A DNA stretch of 64,000 bases, taken from Bacillota bacterium (GTDB lineage Bacteria > Bacillota > Clostridia > Acetivibrionales > DSM-1351). The notes under the pieces were generated by a model, which saw only the letters and a list, made by a program, of their open reading frames with translations, had not been told where the DNA came from and did no database searches. A program made the position numbers and the translations under genes. Where the stretch lies: NCBI GenBank assembly GCA_023393115.1, contig JAEWMS010000011.1, forward strand, positions 21,148-85,147, written 5' to 3'. This document shows positions 8,824-17,693 of this stretch, piece by piece. Numbering within the stretch: the stretch's first letter is position 1; the number at the start of each line of letters is the position of its first letter.

Positions 8824-9780
8824 ATGTTAAATAAATTCATCGGACCAGTTAACTTATTTTTTGCTTTTACACTTGCCGGAACAAGTGTAGTATCTGCCCG
8901 CATAGTTTCAGGCAAGCTGGGGACCTTCACCATAGCAGCTGTCAGCCTGTTTTTTTCACTATTTATACTTCTTCCTGTCTGCGGAAAAAATATGTTTCAG
9001 GTTATCAGGACAATTACAGCAAAAAATTATCTGCTCATGTTTCTACAGGCTTTTTTCGGAATTTTTCTATTCCGCATGTGTTTTTTAAGCGGCCTGAAAC
9101 TGACAAGCAGCGGCGAGGCAGGAATCTTAACCGGAGCTACCCCGGCCATTACGGCTCTGCTTGCATTGATATTTTTAAAGGAAAGACTGAACCTTGTAAA
9201 GCTCGCAGGTATAGTAAGCACTGTTGCAGGAATAATGCTGGTGCAAGGGATACTTTCAGGCAACAGTGCGTTTTCAGAACAACACTTTTGGGGTAATGTG
9301 CTGGTAATAGGCGCCGCCGCGTGCGAGTCATTATTTAATATTCTATCCAGGTTATTTGCAGTTAGATACTCCACAGTAAAGACCCATAACCTTCCTCCGC
9401 AAGTTCAAACCCTCATCGTTACTGTTATGGCCCTGTTGCTATGCCTAATCCCCTCAATAGGTGAACAGCCGGTAAAAAACCTAATGGAGCTGGGGTTAGG
9501 GGAGTGGCTGGCTTTGATATGGTATGGAATTTTTGTAACAGCACTGGCATTCATTTTCTGGTATGGTGGGATAAATCGATGCGGTGCTGTTCTTGCCGCC
9601 GCATTTTCCGGAATGATGCCTCTGACCTCCATGCTTCTATCTGCTTTAATCCTAGGGGAAACCCCCACCCTGCATCAATTTGCTGGAGGAGGCTGCGTAA
9701 TAGCAGGGATAGTGTTGATAGGCAGCAGTCAAACCATTCGCAAAAGTTTGAATGTTAAGCGTCAAAGGGTCTCTGGTTAA
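8824..9780 (+). CDS. EamA/DMT-family drug-metabolite exporter
   Basis: 318 residues with about ten hydrophobic segments and two EamA repeats. The first repeat carries GLKLTSSGEAGILTGATPAI and FLKERL near the end of the half. The second carries GGINRCGAVLAAAFSGMMPL and ILGETPTLHQ. ATG follows GGGAGACC. It is divergently paired with the MocR regulator, implying efflux of an amino acid or vitamin-like metabolite when the regulator senses it. Substrate not determinable. Basic tail of about 15 residues at the C-terminus. Confidence 0.9.
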   Translation: MLNKFIGPVNLFFAFTLAGTSVVSARIVSGKLGTFTIAAVSLFFSLFILLPVCGKNMFQVIRTITAKNYLLMFLQAFFGIFLFRMCFLSGLKLTSSGEAGILTGATPAITALLALIFLKERLNLVKLAGIVSTVAGIMLVQGILSGNSAFSEQHFWGNVLVIGAAACESLFNILSRLFAVRYSTVKTHNLPPQVQTLIVTVMALLLCLIPSIGEQPVKNLMELGLGEWLALIWYGIFVTALAFIFWYGGINRCGAVLAAAFSGMMPLTSMLLSALILGETPTLHQFAGGGCVIAGIVLIGSSQTIRKSLNVKRQRVSG

Positions 9781-9901
9781 TAAGAGTAAAAGAGTTTCTA
9801 GTTAAATAGAAATGACTATTAAGAATTTGTGTTATAAGAATATTTGTAAGGAGTTTTTGCAGAAAAATTCATCATGAGTCTTCAAATTTTATAGAAGGGT
9901 A

Positions 9902-9948
9902 TAGACACGAAATTAAAAGAATGATATTATTAACTTAAACGATTAAGT
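9902..9948 (+). promoter_or_regulatory. Promoter and operator of the lacI-type gene
   Basis: TAGACA (9902-9907), 17 bp, TATTAT (9925-9930), then the near-perfect palindrome ACTTAAACGATTAAGT at 9933-9948 on the expected start site. A nearly identical half-palindrome recurs at 10902, before the binding-protein gene. This points to autoregulation plus operon control by the LacI protein encoded at 9966. Confidence 0.7.
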
Positions 9949-9965
9949 AAAAAGGGGAGCGTTAA

Positions 9966-10883
9966 TTGAAGAAGCCAACACTAAGAGATATCGCAGCTAA
10001 AGCTGGAGTGTCCGTAGCTACAGTATCCTATGTACTAAACAATAATGAGAAGGAAACTATCGCTGAAGTAACAAAGCAGAATATTCTTAAAATTGCCGAA
10101 GAGTTAGGTTATGTACCTAATCTGGTAGCAAGATCCTTAACAAAAGGCAAATCCGGCATGATAGGTATACTTGTCGCTGATGATTGGGAAAATAGATTTG
10201 AATGGAAAATTAATTGTTATAGTGAACTTATAAATGTTATTGAGAAAAAGATGGCTAGCGAAGGTTATCATGTCCTTATTTCATTTATTAATATACATAA
10301 ACCAAACATGGATGTTATACTACAACGAAAACTGGACGGTGTTTTTCTAATAGATTTTAGAAAAGAGCTATTTTATACAATCGCTAAAAATTTTAAAGTT
10401 CCTATTGTTCTGATTGACAGCTACATTGATGACTGCCTGTTTCAGAAACTTGTTCCGGAAATTGAAGGAGCAATAAACAAGGCCAAAAATCTTTTTACCG
10501 GGACTGATACTCTTCTTATAGCCCATAATTATTATAACGATGAAATTAAAGAACGCATTAAACATGCTATGGCTCCTGCGCAGCAGAATCAGATATACTT
10601 TATGGAATCAGTTCAAGGTCTGGAGGATTTTTTACAACGTAACAGGCACATTGAAAATTGTATTGTTATTAATGAATTCATTGGTTGTATGGTTTCCAAC
10701 TATATTAGCAGCAGCAGGCTGGTTGTGATTGGCATATGCGGATGTTCGAGTATTCTTCCTAATGATATTAAGGTATTAAACTTTGATAATATATTAAAAG
10801 GTGAGACAGCAGTAAAAACAATGATTGATTATGTCAACGGAGTGTTCTATAAAGACAAATTTATTGTGCTTGAGGCCGAATAA
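9966..10883 (+). CDS. LacI-family transcriptional regulator
   Basis: 305 residues, start TTG at 9966 preceded by AAGGGGAG. LacI helix-turn-helix at residues 5-26 (LRDIAAKAGVSVATVSYVLN), hinge near 50 (VARSLTKGKSGMIGIL), and a periplasmic-binding-like effector domain to the C-terminus. It is somewhat short for the family (usually 330-340), mainly in the second half of the effector domain. It is followed by the maltodextrin-type transporter operon and probably represses it in the absence of an oligosaccharide. Operators at 9933 and 10902. Confidence 0.9.
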   Translation: MKKPTLRDIAAKAGVSVATVSYVLNNNEKETIAEVTKQNILKIAEELGYVPNLVARSLTKGKSGMIGILVADDWENRFEWKINCYSELINVIEKKMASEGYHVLISFINIHKPNMDVILQRKLDGVFLIDFRKELFYTIAKNFKVPIVLIDSYIDDCLFQKLVPEIEGAINKAKNLFTGTDTLLIAHNYYNDEIKERIKHAMAPAQQNQIYFMESVQGLEDFLQRNRHIENCIVINEFIGCMVSNYISSSRLVVIGICGCSSILPNDIKVLNFDNILKGETAVKTMIDYVNGVFYKDKFIVLEAE

Positions 10884-10901
10884 CGGCCTTAAACTATAAA
10901 T

Positions 10902-10917
10902 ACTTAAACGGTTAAGG
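10902..10917 (+). promoter_or_regulatory. Second LacI-type operator, before binding-protein gene
   Basis: ACTTAAACGGTTAAGG differs from the upstream operator (9933) at the last central base and the last base. It directly precedes, and its right arm overlaps, the GGTTAAGGAGG ribosome binding site of the binding-protein gene. A weak upstream TTGAGG and TATAAA pair is spaced 19 bp. Confidence 0.65.
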
Positions 10918-10927
10918 AGGAAGAGAA

Positions 10928-12211
10928 ATGAAGTTAAAAAGAATTTTAGCCTCTATCACGATTGCCGCTATGTTGTTTGGCTTTACTGCATGTGGCGGAT
11001 CAGGTGGAGAAACTACGTCAACCGGGTCAAGTGTTGCGTCACAAACTGAGAGCAAAACTACTGACGGCCAAACTACAGATAGCAAGCCACAGAAAATGGA
11101 TGTTACACTAAATGTATGGCATCAGTATATGCCTGAAGTACAAAAAGCTATTGAGGACGCTTTTGTAAGTTTCACAGAAGACACAGGCATCAAGGTAAAC
11201 TTTTTAAAGCAGGAAGATATTTTTAAGAAGTTTGATATGGCAATTCAAAGTGGAGATGGACCTGATTTATTTATATCCGGCAATGATCAGGTAGGTAAAT
11301 TTGTAACGATGGATGGAATTGAAAGTATTGATAACAAGGTAGATAAAACTCTTGTATCAAATTTAGTGGAAACAGCAGTTAAGGGTTTCATCTACCAGGA
11401 TAAGCTGTATGGCCTTCCCGCGCATTTTGATACAGTAGCACTGATTTATAACAAAGCTATGGTAAAAGAACCCCCTAAAACAACAGATGATCTTTTGAAA
11501 CTTGGAGCAGACTTTGCAAAGGATGGAAAATACGCCGTGGTGTTACCTCCCTTTGACAGTTATTTCAACTCAGGGTTTTTCTACGGAGCAGGTGGCAGCT
11601 TCCTTAATGAAAAGGGTGAGCCCACCATAGACAGCCCTGAAAATCTAAATGCATTAAAATTCCTCCAGGATTTGTCCCAATACTTCCCGAAAGATCTGGA
11701 CCACCAGTTGTCTTCAAAATTGTTCCTGGATGAAAAAGCTGCAATGATAATCAGCGGACCTTGGGAACTGGCTAAAATTAAGGAAAAGAAGATTGATTAT
11801 GGTATAGCAAATCTTCCGATTATGTCATGCAGTAATAATCCGGCAGCTCCATTATTCAGCATGCAAGGTATGCTACTGTCGAAAGGCTGTAAGGAGAAGG
11901 ATGCTGCTGTTTTGGCAATGCAGTATTTTGCCTCTGAAAAAGTGGCTAAGGCTCTGGCACTTTCCGGTGGGTACATAGTTGCTAACAATAAGGCGTACGA
12001 AGACAGTCAGGTCAGCTCCAATACAGATATGCTGGCCTTTAAGAAACAGGTGGAAGTTGGTGTGGCTACACCAAACCTGGCTGAATTGGGTGTTTTGTGG
12101 GAACCCTGGAGACAGACTCTCCAGGATGGAGTTGTTCTGAAGAAGGATGCTGCAGAAACATTGAAAAAGCATCAGGAAGAAGCAGTAACAGCCATTCAGA
12201 ATATGAAATAG
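10928..12211 (+). CDS. Extracellular sugar-binding lipoprotein (maltodextrin type)
   Basis: 427 residues. Signal peptide ending in FGFTAC with lipidated Cys22, Ser/Thr-rich linker to about 55, then a family-1 binding fold (VTLNVWHQYMPEVQ, GDGPDLFISGNDQVGKF, GLPAHFDTVALIYNKAM, AAMIISGPWELAKIK) typical of MalE-like proteins. ATG follows TTAAGGAGGAAG. It is first in an operon with two permeases and a cytoplasmic GH13 enzyme, so an alpha-glucan oligosaccharide is the expected ligand (inference from context). The following gene is separated by 270 bp containing a structured leader. Confidence 0.92.
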   Translation: MKLKRILASITIAAMLFGFTACGGSGGETTSTGSSVASQTESKTTDGQTTDSKPQKMDVTLNVWHQYMPEVQKAIEDAFVSFTEDTGIKVNFLKQEDIFKKFDMAIQSGDGPDLFISGNDQVGKFVTMDGIESIDNKVDKTLVSNLVETAVKGFIYQDKLYGLPAHFDTVALIYNKAMVKEPPKTTDDLLKLGADFAKDGKYAVVLPPFDSYFNSGFFYGAGGSFLNEKGEPTIDSPENLNALKFLQDLSQYFPKDLDHQLSSKLFLDEKAAMIISGPWELAKIKEKKIDYGIANLPIMSCSNNPAAPLFSMQGMLLSKGCKEKDAAVLAMQYFASEKVAKALALSGGYIVANNKAYEDSQVSSNTDMLAFKKQVEVGVATPNLAELGVLWEPWRQTLQDGVVLKKDAAETLKKHQEEAVTAIQNMK

Positions 12212-12268
12212 TAATAGCATGGCAGGGGGGGGACATCCCCCCTATCACTACTGATCTTAATTATACCT

Positions 12269-12480
12269 GGAGGTTAGCTTGAAAGACTTCACTGAAGCTC
12301 GTCTTCCAAACAAACCTATGAATTTATGGCCGTGCGATATATTCAAAATATTTTCAAATACTCTCAAACATTTTGAAAGCGCACATGGCCAATTAACCTC
12401 CTTTATTCGCCTTATAGCGGATATGGGAGAAGTCAAATTTCATCACATTTTGTGGCCGCTATGCGGCTCATGGAGGTTAA
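12269..12480 (+). repeat. Structured leader, copy 1 (SD - anti-SD - SD, with hairpin)
   Basis: Near-duplicate of 13461-13669. Order: GGAGGTTA (12269-12276) followed by a TTG; GGCCGTGCG (12328) able to pair with CGCACATGGCC (12380); TAACCTCC (12394-12401), fully complementary to both the first and the final GGAGGTTA; hairpin GCCGC-TAT-GCGGC (12455-12467); then GGAGGTTAA (12472) before the TTG start of the permease. Pairing of TAACCTCC with one or other SD would be mutually exclusive. A one-base indel between copies breaks any shared reading frame, so conservation is at RNA/DNA level. Confidence 0.65.
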
Positions 12481-12481
12481 T

Positions 12482-13366
12482 TTGCGAAATAATCAAAAAA
12501 AGCATATTCCATACTTATATAGTGGACCGGCGTTAATATTAATATTCGGTGCAGTAATATATCCCATTCTATATTGTATTTATATCTCATTTACAAATTT
12601 AAATATTTATCATTGGAAAAGCTTCGATTTTATCGGAATTGACAATTATATCAGGGTTTTGACAGGTCTGGATGCGCAATTTTATGTAGTACTACTGCGA
12701 ACAGTGGTTTGGACAGCTATTAATTTAGCCCTTCAGTTGTTTATCGGACTTGGTTTGGCTATGTTATTGAACATCGAAGAACTTAAGGGCAGAGGAATAA
12801 TGAGGACATTATTAATTATTCCATGGGCTATACCGGGCTATATATCAGCTTTAGTCTGGAAGGGTATGTTTAATTATGATTTCGGCATAGTTAACGCCAT
12901 TCTTCATTCTGTGGGTATTCCTAAAATATATTGGTTGACAGACCCATTTTTTGCAATGGTGGCATGCATAGTGACAAATGTATGGCTGGCTACTCCCTTC
13001 ATCATGCTTGTTTGTTCAGGTGCTCTTCAGAGTATTGACAAAACTATGTATGAAGCCGCAGAACTAGATGGAGCTTCAGGGCTTTCCAGATTCAGATTTA
13101 TCACATTTCCACTGATAAAGCCTGTAATAATGCCGGCCATGATTTTTACTGCATTTGTTACTTTCAAGCAGTTTGATATTATCTACCTTATGACCGGCGG
13201 ACTTGCAGGTAAAACAGATGTAGCCTTGACCTATGCTTACAACTATGCCTTTAACAGTAGAAACCATTCTATTAGTGCAACTTTTTCAGTTATAATCTTT
13301 CTGATCTTACTGGTACTTACTTTTATCAATATGAAAATGTCAAAGGCAGACAAAGATATATATTAA
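12482..13366 (+). CDS. Sugar ABC transporter permease (MalF-type)
   Basis: 294 residues with start TTG at 12482, directly after GGAGGTTAAT. An in-frame ATG at 12452 lies inside the leader hairpin and lacks a ribosome site, so it was not chosen. Six membrane segments; EAA loop YEAAELDGASGLSRFRFITFPLIKP. It works with the second permease at 13671 and the lipoprotein at 10928. Translation is probably limited by the structured leader just upstream, which may set permease levels below those of the binding protein (inference). Confidence 0.92.
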   Translation: MRNNQKKHIPYLYSGPALILIFGAVIYPILYCIYISFTNLNIYHWKSFDFIGIDNYIRVLTGLDAQFYVVLLRTVVWTAINLALQLFIGLGLAMLLNIEELKGRGIMRTLLIIPWAIPGYISALVWKGMFNYDFGIVNAILHSVGIPKIYWLTDPFFAMVACIVTNVWLATPFIMLVCSGALQSIDKTMYEAAELDGASGLSRFRFITFPLIKPVIMPAMIFTAFVTFKQFDIIYLMTGGLAGKTDVALTYAYNYAFNSRNHSISATFSVIIFLILLVLTFINMKMSKADKDIY

Positions 13367-13409
13367 TGTTTTATTTAGTCGAGGCTATATGATCGCTATG
13401 CGGCCCATG

Positions 13410-13443
13410 GCCACTTAAGTATCAAAGCCACTTAAGTATCAAA
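13410..13443 (+). repeat. Exact 17-bp tandem duplication
   Basis: The 17-base unit GCCACTTAAGTATCAAA is present twice in a row (13410-13426, 13427-13443), just after a CGCTATGCGGCCCATGG block that resembles the hairpin cassette. Together with the second leader copy this suggests the intercistronic region grew by duplication. Confidence 0.75.
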
Positions 13444-13460
13444 GCGACCAAAATGGCTTA

Positions 13461-13669
13461 GGAGGTTAGCTTGAAAGACTTCACTAACGTTCGTCTTCCA
13501 ATCAAACCTATGAATTTATGGCCGTGCGAAATATTCAAAATATTTTCACTACTTTCAAAAATTTTGAAAACGCACATGGCCAATTAACCTCCTTTATTCG
13601 CCTCACAGCGGATATAGGGGAACAGTTTTATATACATTTTGGGCCGCTTTATCGGCTCATGGAGGTTAA
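13461..13669 (+). repeat. Structured leader, copy 2
   Basis: Same order of elements as 12269-12480: GGAGGTTA (13461), GGCCGTGCG (13520) facing CGCACATGGCC (13571), TAACCTCC (13585), hairpin GCCG-CTTTAT-CGGC (13643-13656), GGAGGTTAA (13661) and then the ATG of the second permease. The two copies differ by scattered substitutions and small indels but keep every pairing segment. Confidence 0.65.
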
Positions 13670-13670
13670 T

Positions 13671-14564
13671 ATGTCCACAATGCAAAAAATAGATCTTAAA
13701 ACAGGTCGACCTAGATCGATAAATCAATCAAGAAAGTTAATAAAACTGACATTTGCATATATTATATTAATTATTGCTATAATTATGTCAATGCTTCCCC
13801 TACTTTGGATAATTACAACTTCTATAGATACAACCGGAACTCTATCCTCAACCATAGTAGGTATTATTCCTAAGGAAATTACCCTTGAAAATTATAAGAA
13901 ACTGTTTTTTTCATCCTCAAATTCATTTCTGAGATGCTTGAAGAATAGCAGTGTCGTTGCAATATCAACAACTTGTATAAGTCTGATTCTGGGTATGGTT
14001 GCGGCATATGCATACTCCAGGTTCAGATTTTACGGAAGAAAGAGTATCTTGACGATGTTTCTGCTACTAAATGCTTTCCCGAGTATTCTGAGCATAGTTG
14101 CTTTGTTCAAACTGTTATCTGCGTTTAGCCTGATGAATAGTTTACTTGGGCTTGTACTGGTCAATTGCGGTGGGCAGCTGATATTTGTTATTTGGAATCT
14201 AAAGGGCTATTTTGACACATTACCCTATGAAATTGAGGAAGCGGCTTTTATAGATGGAGCCAACAGCCTGCAGATTCTTACTAAGATTCTATTTCCTCTT
14301 TCAAAACCGGCTATTGCAGTTACGACACTGTTTGCATTTATGAATACCTGGAATGAATACATAATGGCCATGTCCTTTACCACAGATAAAGAAATGTTTA
14401 CTCTTCCTGTTTTTCTTTGGTCAATACAGAATGCAGGGGATTATAGTATGAACTGGCCACTGTTCTGTGCAGGCTCATTAGTTGTTGCCCTACCCATTAT
14501 GATTGTATTCCTTATCTTACAGCGGTCAATAGTTTCAGGCTTACATATAGGCGGAGGCAAGTAA
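13671..14564 (+). CDS. Sugar ABC transporter permease (MalG-type)
   Basis: 297 residues from the ATG at 13671, right after GGAGGTTAAT. An open frame extends 51 codons further upstream through the repeat leader but has no ribosome site. Six membrane segments (first at about 20-45, ILIIAIIMSMLPLLWII); EAA loop EEAAFIDGANSLQILTKILFPLSKP. Partner of the permease at 12482. The operon contains no ATPase gene, so a shared MsmK-type ATPase is expected elsewhere. Confidence 0.92.
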   Translation: MSTMQKIDLKTGRPRSINQSRKLIKLTFAYIILIIAIIMSMLPLLWIITTSIDTTGTLSSTIVGIIPKEITLENYKKLFFSSSNSFLRCLKNSSVVAISTTCISLILGMVAAYAYSRFRFYGRKSILTMFLLLNAFPSILSIVALFKLLSAFSLMNSLLGLVLVNCGGQLIFVIWNLKGYFDTLPYEIEEAAFIDGANSLQILTKILFPLSKPAIAVTTLFAFMNTWNEYIMAMSFTTDKEMFTLPVFLWSIQNAGDYSMNWPLFCAGSLVVALPIMIVFLILQRSIVSGLHIGGGK

Positions 14565-14658
14565 AAAAATTATTTCTTCAATTATTCCCTGCTTCAATTC
14601 AAATTTGGAGTTATACAACTGGCAGTGCATATATTTTATATTTACAACGGAGGTAGTT

Positions 14659-16353
14659 ATGTTAAAAGAAGCAATATACCACAAGAGTGACAGCTCATAT
14701 TGTTATGCTCTTGATGAGAATAGTCTGGTAATAAAGCTTAGAACAGGAAAAAATGATCTGGATAAAGTTATTCTTTGTTATGGAGACAGATACGAACCGA
14801 TTCCGGAAATCACAATTTTTCAAGAAGAAATGTCATTAGTTTTTTCAGATGACCTTTACGAATACTATGAAATCATTATAAAGCCCGGTTATAACAGGAT
14901 TTGCTACTACTTTAAGCTTATAGACGGGGATACCGTGGAATACTTAGTACAGGATTTATTTTTGAAACAGCCCCCGGTGGAAAGAAACCGATTTTACCTA
15001 TTTGCCTGTATATGCAAAGGGGATTTATATAAGAAAGACGATTCCTGGCAGGATATGATAGTGTATCAAATTTTCGTAGACAGATTTAATAAACAGGACA
15101 TTGATGCTAATTGGTATAAGCTGCCGAAAGGTCCTGAGATATACGGTGGTAATCTGAAAGGAATTATTGAAAAGCTGGATTATTTGTCCGAGCTGGGGAT
15201 TAACTGCTTATACCTTACACCGATTTTTGAATCTGATAGCAGTCATAAATATGATATTAAGGATTACTATAAAATAGATTCAACTTTTGGTGACGGAAAA
15301 ATTTTTCGTGAATTAGTGAACAAATGCCATGACCGAGGAATTAAGGTAATTCTTGACGCTGTATTTAATCATACCAGCAATCACTTTTTTGCTTTCGAAG
15401 ATATTCTCATTAATAAAGATAAATCAAAATACTTTGACTGGTATTTGTTTAACGGCTCAGGCAAATATGATACTTTTGGTTCTGAAGAGACCATGCCCAA
15501 GGTAAATACTGCAAATAAAAATGCAAAAAAGTATTTTCTTGAGATTTCAAGGTATTGGATTGAGCACTATGATATTGATGGCTGGAGGCTTGATGTTGCA
15601 AATGAAATTGACCACAATTTCTGGCGTGATTTCAGGCGAGCAGTAAAAGAGACTAAGGAAGATTTGTTTATAGTTGGTGAATTGTGGGACGGTTGTGACA
15701 GCTATTCCCAGGGCGATCAATTTGATTCCATCATGAATTATCCACTGAGGGAATTTCTGACTGACTATATTGCAAAAGAGAGAATTTCAACAGAGCAATT
15801 TGATGCTTATGTAAATAAGTATTTTAGTAAATTCAAACTGAATATGAGAAATTGCATGCTTAACTTAATAGATACTCATGATACAAGCAGATTTTTATAC
15901 GAGTGTAATGAAGACATTGAGAAACTAAAGCTGGCAATGTTTTTCCTCACTACATGTATCGGAATTCCAATGATATATTACGGAGATGAAGCCGGTCTGA
16001 CAGGTGCAAATGACCCTGACTGCCGCAGAACAATTGACTTCGATAAAATGAATACCGACGTGTTTGACACCTATAAGAAAATGATTTCTCTGAGAAAAAC
16101 ACTGACGGCCTTGAGAAGAGGTAGTTTTAAGACAGTCCTGACTAGTGACGATGTGTATGTTTTCAAAAGATTTTCTGAGGAGCAGGAACTATACGTTGTT
16201 TTCAACAAAGGTAAAAATTCATGTGAAATAGAGCTTGATTTGTCCGGTACAAAGGTTGTTGACCATATGAGTGGAAAAGAATACCTAAACAACGACAACA
16301 CATTCAAATTGATTATAAATCCATATGAGAAGTATATTTTGGAAGTCCTGTAA
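14659..16353 (+). CDS. GH13 alpha-amylase family enzyme (cyclomaltodextrinase/neopullulanase-like), cytoplasmic
   Basis: 564 residues; the ATG at 14659 follows ACGGAGG (an earlier in-frame ATG at 14605 lacks one). An N-terminal beta domain of about 125 residues (CBM34-like position) precedes the barrel. GH13 regions: I DAVFNHTSNH; II GWRLDVANE with nucleophile Asp312; III GELWDG with acid Glu341; IV LIDTHDTSR with Asp408. MPKVNTANK and YYGDEAGLTGANDPDCRR are typical of the neopullulanase/cyclomaltodextrinase subfamily. No signal peptide. It would hydrolyse imported maltodextrins. Last gene of the LacI operon; a strong terminator follows. Confidence 0.92.
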   Translation: MLKEAIYHKSDSSYCYALDENSLVIKLRTGKNDLDKVILCYGDRYEPIPEITIFQEEMSLVFSDDLYEYYEIIIKPGYNRICYYFKLIDGDTVEYLVQDLFLKQPPVERNRFYLFACICKGDLYKKDDSWQDMIVYQIFVDRFNKQDIDANWYKLPKGPEIYGGNLKGIIEKLDYLSELGINCLYLTPIFESDSSHKYDIKDYYKIDSTFGDGKIFRELVNKCHDRGIKVILDAVFNHTSNHFFAFEDILINKDKSKYFDWYLFNGSGKYDTFGSEETMPKVNTANKNAKKYFLEISRYWIEHYDIDGWRLDVANEIDHNFWRDFRRAVKETKEDLFIVGELWDGCDSYSQGDQFDSIMNYPLREFLTDYIAKERISTEQFDAYVNKYFSKFKLNMRNCMLNLIDTHDTSRFLYECNEDIEKLKLAMFFLTTCIGIPMIYYGDEAGLTGANDPDCRRTIDFDKMNTDVFDTYKKMISLRKTLTALRRGSFKTVLTSDDVYVFKRFSEEQELYVVFNKGKNSCEIELDLSGTKVVDHMSGKEYLNNDNTFKLIINPYEKYILEVL

Positions 16354-16377
16354 CACTTCATATACCAGATTTAAGTA

Positions 16378-16425
16378 AACCTCCAGATTGATGTTAGAAT
16401 AAATATATCAATTTGGAGGTTTTTT
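16378..16425 (+). terminator. Rho-independent terminator after GH13 gene
   Basis: AACCTCCA-g-ATTGAT pairs with ATCAAT-TTGGAGGTT, followed by six T. It closes the LacI/maltodextrin operon. Confidence 0.85.
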
Positions 16426-16668
16426 ATGGGACCCATACTGATAATGATATTGATACTGATAATGCCGAGCGGAAGAATGTATTTATAGCCCCATGTGTTT
16501 CAGGAACATCTCATAAAATTATTGGTATACCCTTGCTCAAATTACTGGTATAGAGCGTATGATACGGCAGATAGGGATAGAAAGATATATCTCGAAATGA
16601 TTTAAAATGATATAATTGGTAGTAATTTGAGACTTGATTCACATATATTACTTGGAGGAAAAAACAAC
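16426..16668. other. Gene-free stretch
   Basis: No supported gene. The plus frame holds degraded-looking coding text without a start, and the last 60 bp carry the ribosome binding site of the lipoprotein gene. No clear promoter found. Confidence 0.4.
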
Positions 16669-17133
16669 ATGAAAAATATCAAATCATTATTAATATCAAT
16701 AATATTAATTTTCAATATGTTTGGCATAACGGCTTGCAGCAATGTACCATCACCCACTGAAAAAACGAGTGAATCAACTGCTCCTCAGACCGTGGGTCAA
16801 GTTACTCAGAAGGCTTCCGAAGAACAAAAAAGCAATGATATTGAAATAACTTTAAGTATATTTAATATAAATAAAGAAGCTATTTACGGCGAAAAAATAA
16901 AAACTGAAAAGACTAATTTACTTGAAATAATGAGCGATATTGCCGCTCTAAAGCTGAAGACTGAAGACAGTGAGGGTGGTAAGTTTATCGTCTCAATTAT
17001 GGATATTTCTTATGATTACGGACAATATTGGAATTGTTACATAAACGGAGAAAGTTTGCTAGAAAACATTAACTTATGTGAAGTTAAAAATAACGATGTT
17101 GTGGACTTTCGATATGAAAAGGTAGGAGAATAA
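16669..17133 (+). CDS. DUF4430-type lipoprotein
   Basis: 154 residues from the ATG at 16669 after GGAGGAAAAAAC. Signal peptide ends in FGITAC with lipidated Cys23; Ser/Thr/Gln-rich linker to about 60. The C-terminal domain (about 62-150: LLEIMSDIAALKLKTED, YWNCYINGESLLENI, VKNNDVVDFRYE) matches DUF4430, a small beta-grasp-like domain found in surface proteins and related to the transcobalamin C-terminal region. It is anchored outside the membrane. Ligand unknown. Monocistronic; mobile-element scraps follow. Confidence 0.8.
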   Translation: MKNIKSLLISIILIFNMFGITACSNVPSPTEKTSESTAPQTVGQVTQKASEEQKSNDIEITLSIFNINKEAIYGEKIKTEKTNLLEIMSDIAALKLKTEDSEGGKFIVSIMDISYDYGQYWNCYINGESLLENINLCEVKNNDVVDFRYEKVGE

Positions 17134-17224
17134 AAGGGGTACTATCCAACTAGTCATCTGATAATTGTTTATAGTAGTAGTATTAGAACTTCTCAGAATG
17201 ATGTTTATAGAAGTCCACAAAGGC

Positions 17225-17419
17225 CTAATCCAGGCTGTAATATTTGTGCATCAGATATTTGAATGTAACCGTCCCCCCTCCCGTGTCCTCTTTGAAGTCG
17301 TTGGTATCAAAGTTGTCACTTACGGAGATAAACCGCGTATGGAACAGTGGAAATCTTTGTTTGATGTAATAGCCGGTTTCGATGCTGTTCCGTCCAAACC
17401 TACACTTGGTCTTCCTCAA
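17225..17419 (-). pseudogene. Remnant of a large serine recombinase
   Basis: A 64-codon frame on the minus strand contains CRFGRNSIETGYYIKQ, FHTRFISVSDNFDTND and GGGTVTFKYLMHKYYS. These match, in order, the conserved core of the large serine recombinases (Tn4451 TnpX type: RFGR-YIE-G, RFI-ND-DS, FKNL-YYSKD). Catalytic serine region and the long C-terminal part are missing, so it is a decayed internal fragment. It marks an old integrative element beside the Cro/CI-like gene at 17759. Confidence 0.7.
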
Positions 17420-17448
17420 CTAATATTAAGAAAAATTTTATTGAAATG

Positions 17449-17580
17449 TTATTTCTTTTTATTATTACATTTCTCAATGAGTACTAGAATTCCGGTGACG
17501 GTCAACAATCCAGCAAAGATTAAAATCATTATAATCCGTTCTTCCTGAGTCGCTTGTAAAAAATCATAACCGATTCCCAT
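17449..17580 (-). CDS. Small single-pass membrane protein (43 aa)
   Basis: ATG at 17580 follows AAAGGAG with 7-nt spacing. The peptide begins MGIGYDFLQATQEERIIM, then one hydrophobic segment (about 17-36, ILIFAGLLTVTGILVLI), and ends in a short Lys tail. Length and topology resemble small phage-like or toxin-like membrane peptides, but no family is recognised. It lies in the same scrap region as the recombinase remnant. Expression is plausible from the good ribosome site only. Confidence 0.5.
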   Translation of the reverse strand: MGIGYDFLQATQEERIIMILIFAGLLTVTGILVLIEKCNNKKK

Positions 17581-17693
17581 AATAATTTCTCCTTTGTTTT
17601 TTATTCTCTATGCTCGTAGGCAAAGCTTATCAATAAAATGCCCATGGCATTAACGCTAAGCGCTATAACTGCTCTTTGAACTTATGTCCAATA

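Noticed and set aside
9027..9374. 115-codon minus-strand open frame
   Set aside because: Antisense shadow within the EamA exporter gene; no ribosome site.
12279..12536. Small peptide gene inside the first leader copy, starting after GGAGGTTAGC
   Set aside because: The start region is shared by both copies, but a one-base indel shifts the frame after about 25 codons. A very short leader peptide remains possible, but a conserved protein is not supported.
17165..17548. 127-codon plus-strand open frame
   Set aside because: No ribosome site; it is the opposite strand of the recombinase remnant and of the 43-residue gene.
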